A program made the translations under genes and the position numbers. DNA of 64,000 nucleotides from Spartobacteria bacterium (GTDB lineage: Bacteria; Verrucomicrobiota; Verrucomicrobiia; Chthoniobacterales; UBA10450), in NCBI GenBank assembly GCA_003167555.1, contig PMSN01000012.1:62001-126000 (forward strand). The letters run 5' to 3'. Below are positions 36,014 to 44,470 of the stretch, one piece after another. Every line of letters begins with the position of its first letter. Position 1 is the first letter of the stretch. Below the pieces are notes generated by a model. That model saw only the letters and a list, made by a program, of their open reading frames with translations, did no database searches and was not told where the DNA came from.

Positions 36014-36835
36014 ATGAGAAGATTTTTCGCCTTCGTTTCCCTGCTCGCGGCCAGTGTCGTTGGTCTCAACGGCCAATCGCCCTACGAAAGCAGCGCGGAC
36101 TTTGCGAAATACGCGATGAAATTGCGGGAGCAAGCGCTCCTCAAAGTCGAGCCCCAGGTTTTCGTGCCCACGACTTCGCGCGCGAGCATGACGCGCTTCC
36201 CGTGGAAGACGAGCATCGTAACGACGGTGTTCTGGATCGGCGAACAAGCCGGCGGCAATAACCCGGTGCCGAATGTGAAAAGCTCCTGGGACGCAAATTG
36301 GACTTCAAATTACGGGGGCTTCGACTCTCCGGACGCGGGATCGCGGCGGAACTTTATCCCGGTTTCGTTCGTGCCGCGGCAGAATCCGTTTTATTGCGCC
36401 TTGCCTTACAACGATGTGACGCACGGGCAGTTCAAGCCGGAGGCGGCGTTGGTCATCCCGTGGTTCAAGCAGGCCTACACCGAGCCGGGCCGGTCGGTTT
36501 GCAAGGACCATTGGCTCGCAATCCGCAAGGGCAACAAGACGTGCTACGCGCAGTGGGAAGATTGCGGGCCATTCCGCACGGATCATTTTCAATATGTCTT
36601 CCAGAACGAACGGCCCAAGCCGAACCTGAACCGCGGCGCCGGTCTCGATGTCTCGCCGGCGGTGCGCGATTATCTGGGCTTATCGCCCACGGACGTGACC
36701 GACTGGCAGTTTATCGAAGTGCGCGATGTGCCGCCGGGCCCGTGGCGCAATTATGGCGACAACAATCATTTCGTTATCGCCAAGCGGCTGACCGAAGAAA
36801 AGGTCGCGCAGGAAACGTCCGGCAAGAAGAAGTAG
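36014..36835 (+). CDS. Exported protein with a possible double-psi beta-barrel (RlpA-like) domain
   Basis: ATG 36014 starts a signal peptide (MRRFFAFVSLLAASVVGLNG) of a 273-residue protein; an upstream ATG at 35924 lies before the terminator and is not favoured. The C-terminal half reads KTCYAQWEDCGPFRTDHFQY, then LDVSPAVRDYLGL and FIEVRDVPPGPW. This order of a DCGPF loop, a D-x-S-x-A-x-x-x-L-G helix and a VRxVPxGPW strand resembles the double-psi beta-barrel of RlpA and expansins, which act on glycans. The link is pattern-based, not certain. Several Cys residues (three in the middle) may form disulfides. Confidence 0.6.
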   Translation: MRRFFAFVSLLAASVVGLNGQSPYESSADFAKYAMKLREQALLKVEPQVFVPTTSRASMTRFPWKTSIVTTVFWIGEQAGGNNPVPNVKSSWDANWTSNYGGFDSPDAGSRRNFIPVSFVPRQNPFYCALPYNDVTHGQFKPEAALVIPWFKQAYTEPGRSVCKDHWLAIRKGNKTCYAQWEDCGPFRTDHFQYVFQNERPKPNLNRGAGLDVSPAVRDYLGLSPTDVTDWQFIEVRDVPPGPWRNYGDNNHFVIAKRLTEEKVAQETSGKKK

Positions 36836-36841
36836 CCGTCG

Positions 36842-38563
36842 CTACCGGCGAAGGCTTGATGACACTTCGCCAAGTTTCTCCCGCAACTTTCCCGCCTGCT
36901 GCATGAGCGGCTCGTAACGTTTCCGCTCGGTCGTGCAGAAAGTGGCGAGCGGCTCGAACGCCACCGAAATTTCTTTGTAAAAAAGATCGATGGCGTGTTT
37001 CATCTGGGCCTCGATGGCAGCGCTCAATTCCACGCGTTTCTTTTCCATCTCCTTTTCGTAGGCGGACAGAATTTTCCTGCGCTGCGAAAAAGCGACGATC
37101 GTTCCGATGACAGCGGCCGAAGCGGCGAGCACGCCCGTGACATCGGCGACCGCGGCGCTGCTCATCGCCACGATGATGGTGACGATCCCGCCGGCCGCCG
37201 CCACGCCCACGGGCAACCGCAGCCACGCCGCGGTTTCGCGAAACATCCGTCCCAGCTGTTCCTCGACTCCCTTGCCCGCCACGCGTTCCACGAGGGTGAG
37301 CTGAATCGATTGCAGAAGTTCCCGGCGCTGGCGGGCGAAATCAGGAACCGTTTTTTGCACGCGCGTTTTCCCTTCGGAAGCCAGCTGCGTCTCGATCGCG
37401 TCCTGCAATTGCGGCCAAAGCCCGCGCAGATCGGTCTCGAGTAATTGGACCGCGTTCTCGACCTGCGGCTCGACGGTCTGGCGAATTCTCGTTTCCACGT
37501 CCGTCTGGAAATCGTGCTGCCATTGCTCGCGGCTCCAGACGAGACGCCAGGTCCGCCAGAACGAGAGTTTCTCCTCGAGCAATCGCGTTCCTTGCTTCGA
37601 GCACTCACGGCAAGCCTGTTCCACGCCCCGCAAGAATCCCGCGACCTGCCTCAAGGTTTGGTCTTTGCGCACCTGAAGAAATTCGCTCACGCGTCCGAGA
37701 TGTTTTTCGTCGCGCAGGATTGTCTCCACGGCTCCGCTGATTTCTTCCGCCAGTTCCTCGAGGACAACCCCGGCCGTGCGCGCCGTCGATTGCAGTTTCA
37801 ACATCCGCACGCCGGATTCAGCGACCATGCGATTGATCTGTTCTTCCAGCGGGCCGAATCCACTCTCCTGCCAAAGCCGTTCCGGATCCAGACCCGTCGT
37901 GCGCGCGAGCAACGCTTTCCGGGCGGAAACGGGAAAGATCGGCGGCGTGAAGCCAAGTTTTTGCATGGCCGTGTCCTGGAGATGGCGATGAATGACCTCG
38001 ATTTCCGAAGCGTTGCGCAGATCGGCCTGTTGTAGAACGAAGACGACATTCTTGAGCCATTTTTTCTGCACGAATTTCAGCAGGTCCCACGCGGACTGCG
38101 ACCACGGATTGACCACCGAGAAAACGAAGAGCACCAGGTCCGCGCGCGGCACAAAATTCTCGGTGATGGTCTGGTGCTCGGCCACCATCGTGTTGGTGCC
38201 CGGCGTATCCACGACGTTGAAGTCGCGCAGAAATGGAATCGGCAGATAACGCTCCGTGAGCTGCTGCGAGATCTCGACCGATTTTTCCTCGGCGCCGAAA
38301 CGAAAGATGTAAACGCGATCCGTCGCCGGGAGAACGTCGACTTTCGCAAATTCCTGGCGAAAGAGCGCGTTCAGCAGCGAGGATTTTCCAGCTTTGACCT
38401 CGCCGACCACGACAAAGAGAAGCGGCTCCCGGATGTCGGTGAGCAATCCGTGGAGCGTGTCGAGTGTGCCCGCGTCGCGGCGCATTTCGGAGCCGAGTTT
38501 GAGCAGACCTCCCAGCGCAGTTTCGAGATCGGTTCGAAGCTGCAGATAATTATCCGCGATCAT
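36842..38563 (-). CDS. Dynamin-like large GTPase
   Basis: The 573-residue protein has a P-loop GEVKAGKSSLLNALF (~54-68), G2 Thr region PATDRVY (~79-85), G3 DTPGTNTM (~119) and a G4 position occupied by VLQQADL (~178-181), i.e. QQxD instead of NKxD. Long helical segments follow, with a paired hydrophobic segment at ~455-500 (VGVAAAGGIVTIIVAMSSAA) resembling the membrane-paddle region of bacterial dynamin-like proteins. It probably remodels or protects membranes. The deacetylase gene ends 10 bp upstream; both are on the minus strand. Confidence 0.85.
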   Translation of the reverse strand: MIADNYLQLRTDLETALGGLLKLGSEMRRDAGTLDTLHGLLTDIREPLLFVVVGEVKAGKSSLLNALFRQEFAKVDVLPATDRVYIFRFGAEEKSVEISQQLTERYLPIPFLRDFNVVDTPGTNTMVAEHQTITENFVPRADLVLFVFSVVNPWSQSAWDLLKFVQKKWLKNVVFVLQQADLRNASEIEVIHRHLQDTAMQKLGFTPPIFPVSARKALLARTTGLDPERLWQESGFGPLEEQINRMVAESGVRMLKLQSTARTAGVVLEELAEEISGAVETILRDEKHLGRVSEFLQVRKDQTLRQVAGFLRGVEQACRECSKQGTRLLEEKLSFWRTWRLVWSREQWQHDFQTDVETRIRQTVEPQVENAVQLLETDLRGLWPQLQDAIETQLASEGKTRVQKTVPDFARQRRELLQSIQLTLVERVAGKGVEEQLGRMFRETAAWLRLPVGVAAAGGIVTIIVAMSSAAVADVTGVLAASAAVIGTIVAFSQRRKILSAYEKEMEKKRVELSAAIEAQMKHAIDLFYKEISVAFEPLATFCTTERKRYEPLMQQAGKLREKLGEVSSSLRR

Positions 38564-38573
38564 GGCCGCCCGA

Positions 38574-39419
38574 TTAACCGCCGGGAGTGCTCGTTGTAAC
38601 GGGCGGGGTGGAAACCGAAGCAGGCGATGGGATGGGCGTGGTGCTTGCGCGTGGCGAAGGCGATGGCTTCGGCGGCAATGGTTTCGCCAGCGCCAGCAAA
38701 TCGGTCACGGTGACGGATTTGAAACCTTTGGCCTCGAGTTGATTGAACGTCGCCACCATGGCTTCGATCGTTGGCGGGTGAATGTCGTGCGACAGAACAA
38801 TCGAACCGGGTCGCGTTTCCTTCAGGATCCGGCTGGTGACCACGCTTGGCCCGGGCCGCTTCCAATCGAGCGGATCCACGTCCCAAATAATAATGCGATA
38901 GCCGAACTCGTCGTGGATCCAGCGCTTCTGGTTAGCCGTGATGGAGCCATAGGGCGGGCGCAGCAATGCCGGCCGCTTGCCGATGGCCGCGACGATCGCG
39001 TCTTCCGTTTTTTGCAACTCATGCCGGACCGCTTCGTCCGACATTTTTGCCAGGTTCGGATGCGACCAGGAATGGTTCCCGATCTCATGCCCCTCGCGGA
39101 CCGCGCGCCGGAGAATCTCAGGATGGTCCGCCGCGTTTTGCCCGACGACAAAAAATGTCGCTTTGAAATGATGGGCCGCGAGGAGATCCAGCAGTTTCGG
39201 AGTGAGCGTGGCGTTGGGGCCATCGTCGAAGGTGAGAGCGATGTAAGGGCCTTCGACGTGGACGGAATTAAACGTGATCTGGGGCTGGGCCGGCGTGGGC
39301 GCGGCTACGGCCGTACTCGCGCCCGGAAGCGACGGAACAGGAGTGGCGCTTTGCCCGGGAGTCACCTGAGAAAACAAGAGACTGAGCGAGAAATAAACAA
39401 ACAACCGTCGAGCGAACAT
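38574..39419 (-). CDS. Exported polysaccharide (NodB-type) deacetylase
   Basis: Carbohydrate esterase 4 fold of 281 residues with a signal peptide (MFARRLFVYFSLSLLFSQVT). Catalytic blocks: ALTFDDGPNATLTPKLLDLL (Asp-Asp), NHSWSHPNL (metal-binding HxxxH), RPPYGS (Arg), and IIWDVDPLDW / VLSHDIHPP near the end (His). All metal and acid/base residues are present. A Ser-Pro-Thr tail follows the domain. It may deacetylate peptidoglycan or an exopolysaccharide. It is transcribed toward and just upstream of the dynamin-like GTPase. Confidence 0.9.
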   Translation of the reverse strand: MFARRLFVYFSLSLLFSQVTPGQSATPVPSLPGASTAVAAPTPAQPQITFNSVHVEGPYIALTFDDGPNATLTPKLLDLLAAHHFKATFFVVGQNAADHPEILRRAVREGHEIGNHSWSHPNLAKMSDEAVRHELQKTEDAIVAAIGKRPALLRPPYGSITANQKRWIHDEFGYRIIIWDVDPLDWKRPGPSVVTSRILKETRPGSIVLSHDIHPPTIEAMVATFNQLEAKGFKSVTVTDLLALAKPLPPKPSPSPRASTTPIPSPASVSTPPVTTSTPGG

Positions 39420-39637
39420 TTGATGACTAAAAACGAGAGCAGAAAACTTTCGCTGTATCTAGCAGAGGCAACCTGCAACGCAAGCCACGGCGCAGCCGGA
39501 TTTTTCCGGGATAAATGGCATCTCGTGGCAGTCATCCTGCTCCAAACAATTGCGACCAACTACTCCGCCTGAGGCGGAACGACGCGCCCGCGCGAGGTGA
39601 GACCTTGGGGTGCGCTGCGATAATTGCTTCTCCTGAA

Positions 39638-41530
39638 ATGAAAATTCTGCTCATCGAAGACCATCCGGGCAGCCGGCGCAACCTCCAGCGGCTCATCGCG
39701 CGGCGCGGCCACGAGGTCGTTGCCCTGGCCAGCGCCGAAGAGGCCGAGGCCGCGCTCGCGAACGAGACCTTTCCGTTTCTGATCCTCGATTGGATGTTGC
39801 CCGGGAAAAGTGGAGTCGACTTGTGTCGCGAGCTGCGCGCCAAACCGAACGGCGACGAGATGTTTATTCTGCTGGTCACGGCGCGGGCCGATACCGCCGA
39901 TCTCGAACAGGCGCTGCAAGCCGGCGCCAACGATTATCTGACGAAGCCGCTCGACGTCGGACTCCTGAACGTTCGAATCTCCGTGGCCGAGCGGGAAATT
40001 CGCGACCTCGCCGAACGCAATCACGCCCGCGCGGCCTTGCAGGAATCCGCGCGCACGATGACGAATATTCTTGAGAACACGACCGACGGATTCTTCGCGG
40101 TCGACTCGGAATGGAAACTTGCGTATCTCAATGCGGAAGCCGAAGCGATCCTCGGCCGCACGCGGAATGAATTACTGGGCGGCGTTCTCTGGGAACGGTT
40201 TCCGGAATTGGTCGGCTCCGTTTTTCAGGCTAATTACGAGAGGGTCATGGCGGAGCAGGCCGCGATGGAATTTGAGGCGAGCGATCGCACCGGGGAAATT
40301 TGGTACGAAGTGCACGCTTATCCCAGCAACGGCGGCGTCTCGATTTTTTTCCGCGACATCAGCGAGCGAAAGAAATGCGAAACCGAACGGCTCACGACGA
40401 GCAAACTCGAATCGCTCGGCACGCTCGCGGGCGGCATCGCTCACGACCTGAACAACATTCTCACAGTGATCTCCGGCAACATCGGGCTGGCGCAAATCGA
40501 GGCGCCCGCGGAATCGGGCAATCTGCTTGGGTTCCTTTCCAAAGCCGGCCAGGCGGCGCAGCACGCGGCGCATCTTTCGAGTCAGTTGCTGACTTTTTCG
40601 AAGGGGGGCGCGCCGTTGAAAAAAGTCATCTCGATCGGCGAACTCCTCGAGCACTCGGCCGAGTTCGCGCTTTACGGATCGAACCTGCGCGCGGATTTCG
40701 ATATTGCCGTGGATCTTTGGAAAGCGGAAGTCGACGCCGGTCAGATCGAGCAAGTGGTCAACGCGCTGATGCTGAACGCGCGCGAAGCGATGCCGCACGG
40801 AGGGACAGTTCGCGTCCGCTCACGCAATGTCGTTCTTGAAGATGACGCCAGCGCGATTCTTCCGGCCGGTCATTACGTCAAAGTCACGATCACGGATCGC
40901 GGCCCCGGAATTTCCGACGAGCTGCGCACGAAGATTTTCGATCCGTATTTCACGACGAAGCCGACCGGCACGGGATTGGGGCTGGCGATCAGTTACTCGA
41001 TCGTGAAGAAACACGGCGGTTTCCTGCTTCTGGAGAATTCCTCGCCGGAAGGTTCCGCTTTCGCCTTTTATTTGCGCGCGAGCGATCGCCGGATAGCGGC
41101 GCCGGAAGTGCGAAGTGCGCCGCGCCCGTTTCATTTCAATCATCAACGCGTCCTCGTGATGGATGACGAAGCCGCGATCCGGGAATTGACTTCACAGCTT
41201 CTCGGCACGCTTGGTTACGAAGTGACGGCGGTGCCGGACGGGCTCGAGGCGGTAAAACTTTACGAACGCGCCCTGCGCCGCGGCGAACATTTCCAGGCAG
41301 TGATCCTCGACGCCACCGTGCGCGGCGGGATGGGCGGCGTGGCGACGATCGAGCGTTTGCGCGCAATGGATCCGGAAGTCAACGCCATCATTTGCAGCGG
41401 CTACTCCGATGAGGCGGCGCTCTCGGAATTTCTCGCCTACGGTTTTCGCGGCGCGCTCCCGAAACCATTCACGCGCTCAGAGCTGGCGGAAGCGTTGCAA
41501 CGGACGTTCGAATCGACGAACGCGAATTAG
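39638..41530 (+). CDS. Hybrid sensor histidine kinase (receiver-PAS-kinase-receiver)
   Basis: ATG 39638 begins MKILLIEDHP, the first strand of a receiver domain, so the longer upstream frame is dropped. Order of 630 residues: receiver 1 (phospho-acceptor Asp51 in LDWMLPGKSG), PAS domain (~135-245, ILENTTDGFFAVDSEWKLAY), HisKA with GGIAHDLNN (His269), HATPase with NALMLNAREAMPHGG, DRGPGISDE and GTGLGLAISYSIV, and receiver 2 (VLVMDDEAAI, Asp in LDATVRGGMGG). No membrane segment is seen, so it is cytosolic. The double-receiver layout suggests a phosphorelay; no output partner is adjacent. Confidence 0.92.
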   Translation: MKILLIEDHPGSRRNLQRLIARRGHEVVALASAEEAEAALANETFPFLILDWMLPGKSGVDLCRELRAKPNGDEMFILLVTARADTADLEQALQAGANDYLTKPLDVGLLNVRISVAEREIRDLAERNHARAALQESARTMTNILENTTDGFFAVDSEWKLAYLNAEAEAILGRTRNELLGGVLWERFPELVGSVFQANYERVMAEQAAMEFEASDRTGEIWYEVHAYPSNGGVSIFFRDISERKKCETERLTTSKLESLGTLAGGIAHDLNNILTVISGNIGLAQIEAPAESGNLLGFLSKAGQAAQHAAHLSSQLLTFSKGGAPLKKVISIGELLEHSAEFALYGSNLRADFDIAVDLWKAEVDAGQIEQVVNALMLNAREAMPHGGTVRVRSRNVVLEDDASAILPAGHYVKVTITDRGPGISDELRTKIFDPYFTTKPTGTGLGLAISYSIVKKHGGFLLLENSSPEGSAFAFYLRASDRRIAAPEVRSAPRPFHFNHQRVLVMDDEAAIRELTSQLLGTLGYEVTAVPDGLEAVKLYERALRRGEHFQAVILDATVRGGMGGVATIERLRAMDPEVNAIICSGYSDEAALSEFLAYGFRGALPKPFTRSELAEALQRTFESTNAN

Positions 41531-41551
41531 TTCTGCGCCGCGGTTACGCGG

Positions 41552-42061
41552 TTATCCTTTAGGGATTTTTTCCAGCTCCGCAATGAAAGCGGCCGGCCCG
41601 CCCTCGACGTAGCCCAGCTCTCCCACCTTCTTCCCGCTGCCGTTGAGCACGATGATGGTCGGGAAAGCCTGGATCTCAAACTTCTCCGCGAGCTTGTTGT
41701 TCTGAGTCTTGAGCTCATTCGGGATCTGCCGCCTCATCGGGAAATCGATTTCCAGAAGAACCAGGTTCTTGGTCGCATATTCCTTGAAGGCGGGCTTGGA
41801 AAAAATCTCCTTGTCGATTTTGATGCACCAGCCGCACCAATCCGAGCCGGTGAAATCGAGCAGCAACAGTTTGTTGTCAGCCCTGGCTTTCTGTTCGGCC
41901 TGTTCGTAACTGGTCAGCCATCCCGTTTTAGCCGCGACTGAGACGGAATCTGCCGGCTGGACAGACTCCTCCATCGCTTCCGTTCGCCGGCTGCATCCGG
42001 AAAGGGCGAAGACCGCGAGGGCAACAACGAAAAGGCGGAGGCAAACCGGCAATTTTTTCAC
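41552..42061 (-). CDS. Thioredoxin-fold lipoprotein
   Basis: GTG 42061 starts a lipoprotein signal (KKLPVCLRLFVVALAVFALS, lipobox LSGC) of a 169-residue product. The thioredoxin fold has LLLLDFTGSDWCGWCIKIDK (CGWC redox site), QAFPTIIVLNGSGKKVG with the cis-Pro in FP. It is probably a periplasmic disulfide reductase or isomerase, of the DUF255/SoxW-like kind with an N-terminal extension. A short gap with no clear signal separates it from SWIB upstream. Confidence 0.88.
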   Translation of the reverse strand: MKKLPVCLRLFVVALAVFALSGCSRRTEAMEESVQPADSVSVAAKTGWLTSYEQAEQKARADNKLLLLDFTGSDWCGWCIKIDKEIFSKPAFKEYATKNLVLLEIDFPMRRQIPNELKTQNNKLAEKFEIQAFPTIIVLNGSGKKVGELGYVEGGPAAFIAELEKIPKG

Positions 42062-42196
42062 GCGCCAACTTCCGGTGGATTCCGTCGCCGCGCAAGCAGC
42101 AGGGAGCGCAGTGCGACCGTTTCAAAGTCGCACGGCGCGGACTCGTACAAAACTAGCCCGGCGCAGGACGCCGAGCTAAGAAATCAACCGAGAGAT

Positions 42197-42484
42197 TTAC
42201 CTGATGTGTCCCGAGACGAGCTTGGTCATCTCGAACATGCTGACCTGGCTCTTGCCGTTGAACACGGGCTTGAGCGAATCATCCGCATTGATCATCGTCC
42301 GCTTTTTCTTGTCCTGGCATCCGTTCTTCTTGATGTAGTCCCAGAGCTTCTTGGTGAGTTCGGAACGTGGGAGCGGTTTCGAGCCGACGATCGCGGAGAG
42401 TTTATCATCGGGCTGCACCGGCCTCATGAAGGCGGCGTTCGGTTTACGTTTTGAAGGAGTCTTTTTGGCTTTGGTTTTCGGCAT
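42197..42484 (-). CDS. SWIB/MDM2 domain protein
   Basis: The protein is 95 residues: a basic Lys-rich N-terminus (MPKTKAKKTPSKRKP) and one SWIB domain (SELTKKLWDYIKKNGCQDKK, then TMINADDSLKPVF and MFEMTKLVSGHI). SWIB domains mediate chromatin or protein contacts in eukaryotes; stand-alone bacterial copies are well known in Chlamydiae (fused to topoisomerase I or alone). The basic tail suggests nucleic acid association. Function here is unknown. Confidence 0.88.
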   Translation of the reverse strand: MPKTKAKKTPSKRKPNAAFMRPVQPDDKLSAIVGSKPLPRSELTKKLWDYIKKNGCQDKKKRTMINADDSLKPVFNGKSQVSMFEMTKLVSGHIR

Positions 42485-42554
42485 AGAGGCTGATTAATCC
42501 TTCGCTCGTAGGAGGGCAATATTAATTTTAGCGAATCGGAAAATTTTTCGCCCC

Positions 42555-43721
42555 TCAATCCACCCGCCGGACCGCTATGGCGGCCACGTCGTCAGTGGCC
42601 GGCTCCCCGCCATCGTTCTGCGCGGCCTGCCCGACCACGCGTGTGAGCAAGGCCTGAGCGGTGCCCGCCATCGGCTGCAACATCTCTGAGAGCCGCGCCG
42701 CAGAGAGCCGCGGATTTTCGTCGTGCCCCGAACTCTGCAAGCCATCGGTGTAGAGGAAAAACACGTCGCCGGGCTCCAGGTCGATTCTGGTTTCGACAAA
42801 CTCCGAGCGCTCGAGCAATCCCAGCGGCGGCGCCGAGGACGGAACCGATTCGGTCCGTCCATTGGTGCGCGCCACGAGCAAGGGCGGATGTCCCGCGCCC
42901 ACCACGCTGGCACGGCCGGTCGCCGGATCGAGCGCGACGCACATCGCCGTCATGAAGGAGCGCGCGCCGAAAATGCTCCGGAAATCGTTGTTCACCGCCT
43001 CCATGATTTCCGCCGGGTCGTTATTCTCCACCGTGCCGTGATGAAAAAGAAGTTTTGCCAGGGTGGTGAGGAGCGCCGCCGAAGCGCCGTGTCCCGTCGC
43101 GTCCGCGATCCAGAATAACGTCCTCCCATCGGCCATCCGGATCCATCCATAGATATCGCCGCCGACCTGAATGACAGGCCGATAACAAGCCGCGATGTCC
43201 CAGCCCGGCAGCACCAGCGGTTTGTGCGGAATGAGAGATTGCTGCGTCAGCCGCGCGGCGGCGAGGTCGCGCTCGAGATTGTGCCGCCAGGCTTCGAGCT
43301 CGTCATTCTGAGCCTGCAATTGGCGCCGCATCGAGCGGAGGCGCAATTGGGTGTCGATCCGCGCGCGCAAGACGGCTTGATTGATTGGCTTGGTCACGAA
43401 ATCGTCCGCGCCTGCTTCGAGACACAACACTTCGCTCTCCTCCCCGCCGTGTCCCGTTAACATGATCGTGGGGATCTGAGCGATGGCGTCGTCGCTGTCC
43501 TGCCGAAGTTTTTTCAGAACTTCCGCGCCATCCATCCCCGGCATGTCGAAGTCCAGGAGCAAGAGCGATGGCGGCTCCTCATGCAGCATTTGCAACGCCT
43601 GGATTCCATCGGCGGCCTGCGTGGAGGAAAAACCGGCGCTCGACAGAATGCGCGCCAGCAGCTTCCGGCTCGTCGCGTCGTCGTCTGCCACCAGGATTCG
43701 TTCGCTCGGTTTGCGGCTCAT
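42555..43721 (-). CDS. Response regulator with SpoIIE/RsbU-type PP2C phosphatase output
   Basis: ATG 43721 gives 388 residues: a receiver domain (ILVADDDATSRKLLARILSS, phospho-acceptor Asp57 in LLLLDFDMPGMDG, Thr in MLTGHGGEE, Lys in FVTKPIN), a coiled-coil linker (~135-165) and a SpoIIE-type serine phosphatase (GGDIYGWI, ADATGHGASAAL, VGAGHPPLLVA, DVFFLYTDGL, TDDVAAIAV). Such proteins dephosphorylate an anti-anti-sigma (STAS) partner when phosphorylated. The only STAS gene in the window is at 53112, ten kilobases away, next to another SpoIIE phosphatase. Confidence 0.92.
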   Translation of the reverse strand: MSRKPSERILVADDDATSRKLLARILSSAGFSSTQAADGIQALQMLHEEPPSLLLLDFDMPGMDGAEVLKKLRQDSDDAIAQIPTIMLTGHGGEESEVLCLEAGADDFVTKPINQAVLRARIDTQLRLRSMRRQLQAQNDELEAWRHNLERDLAAARLTQQSLIPHKPLVLPGWDIAACYRPVIQVGGDIYGWIRMADGRTLFWIADATGHGASAALLTTLAKLLFHHGTVENNDPAEIMEAVNNDFRSIFGARSFMTAMCVALDPATGRASVVGAGHPPLLVARTNGRTESVPSSAPPLGLLERSEFVETRIDLEPGDVFFLYTDGLQSSGHDENPRLSAARLSEMLQPMAGTAQALLTRVVGQAAQNDGGEPATDDVAAIAVRRVD

Positions 43722-43850
43722 CTTTGCTTGTGATTCGAAAACAACAGGCCGCGGAATTGTATTTTTTCGTTTTCTCAAAAAATACGGGCCGGTCGAAACC
43801 GCGCGAAGTGGCCCGATTCGCACGCTTCTGGGTTGTGGGTAAGATACCGA

Positions 43851-43879
43851 TTGTCAGCGGCCCTACATTGAATTACAAC
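43851..43879 (+). promoter_or_regulatory. Possible sigma70-type promoter for the lipoprotein gene
   Basis: TTGTCA (43851-43856), a 17-bp spacer and TACAAC (43874-43879), 26 bp before the ATG at 43906. Fit to consensus is 5/6 and 4/6. Confidence 0.35.
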
Positions 43880-43905
43880 GGATAGACTTTCGTCGAAACC
43901 AACTT

Positions 43906-44280
43906 ATGAAACTTTCGCTCTCGCTTGCGCTATTCGGTGCCTTGCTCTTCCTCTCCTCGTGCGAGGACGAACCGCCGGTGCGTTCGACGCGACACCATCC
44001 CCCTTCCCCTTCGGCGCAGTATCCGCCGCAGCCGCAGCCCTACGAGAACGGGCCGCAGCCTCCGGCGCCCGAGGTGACGCAAGAGCCGACTTCGCAACCA
44101 GCCGCGACGCCAGCGGTGAAGCCCAAGGGCGACATCCCGTACGGAATCCCTGTTCCGAACAAGCCCGGGTTTGTCACCAGTCCTTACGCGCCCAATTCCG
44201 GCTACGTCGACGTGCGCGGATTTCCTCCGGGAACTGAAGTCAAAGATCCTTACACGGGAAAAATATTCCTCGTTCCCTGA
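43906..44280 (+). CDS. Lipoprotein with C-terminal [15 protein letters not shown] motif
   Basis: A 124-residue product begins with a lipoprotein signal ([19 protein letters not shown], lipobox LSSC). A Pro/Gln-rich middle leads to the conserved tail [20 protein letters not shown] then [18 protein letters not shown], almost the same as in the lipoprotein at 11461-11976. About 32 of the last 45 residues agree by eye. The pair probably belongs to one family expanded in this lineage; role unknown. Confidence 0.75.
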   Translation: MKLSLSLALFGALLFLSSCEDEPPVRSTRHHPPSPSAQYPPQPQPYENGPQPPAPEVTQEPTSQPAATPAVKPKGDIPYGIPVPNKPGFVTSPYAPNSGYVDVRGFPPGTEVKDPYTGKIFLVP

Positions 44281-44285
44281 CGCAT

Positions 44286-44357
44286 GGTAGGGACGGCGCG
44301 CTGCGCCGTCCGGTGCGTGGGCGAAACCTTCGGACGCCGCAGCGCGGCGTCCTTACC
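44286..44357. repeat. Palindromic repeat, family C copy 2
   Basis: GGTAGGGACGGCGCGCTGCG CCGTCC and GGACGCCGCAGCGCGGCGTC CTTACC form the two ends of a compound palindrome downstream of the lipoprotein. Confidence 0.8.
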
Positions 44358-44470
44358 CAAGCGGCAGCACTGGACAACCCCGCCGATTATCCGATGCTGT
44401 GCGTCGCGCGCGCCGCGATCTTTGCAGGAGCGCACCGCCTGGAGCCGAACCGATTGATTAATAGAGTGGT

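Noticed and set aside
39422-39571. A 49-codon frame between the deacetylase and histidine kinase genes
   Set aside because: No clear ribosome site, unusual composition and no recognisable family; too weak to call.
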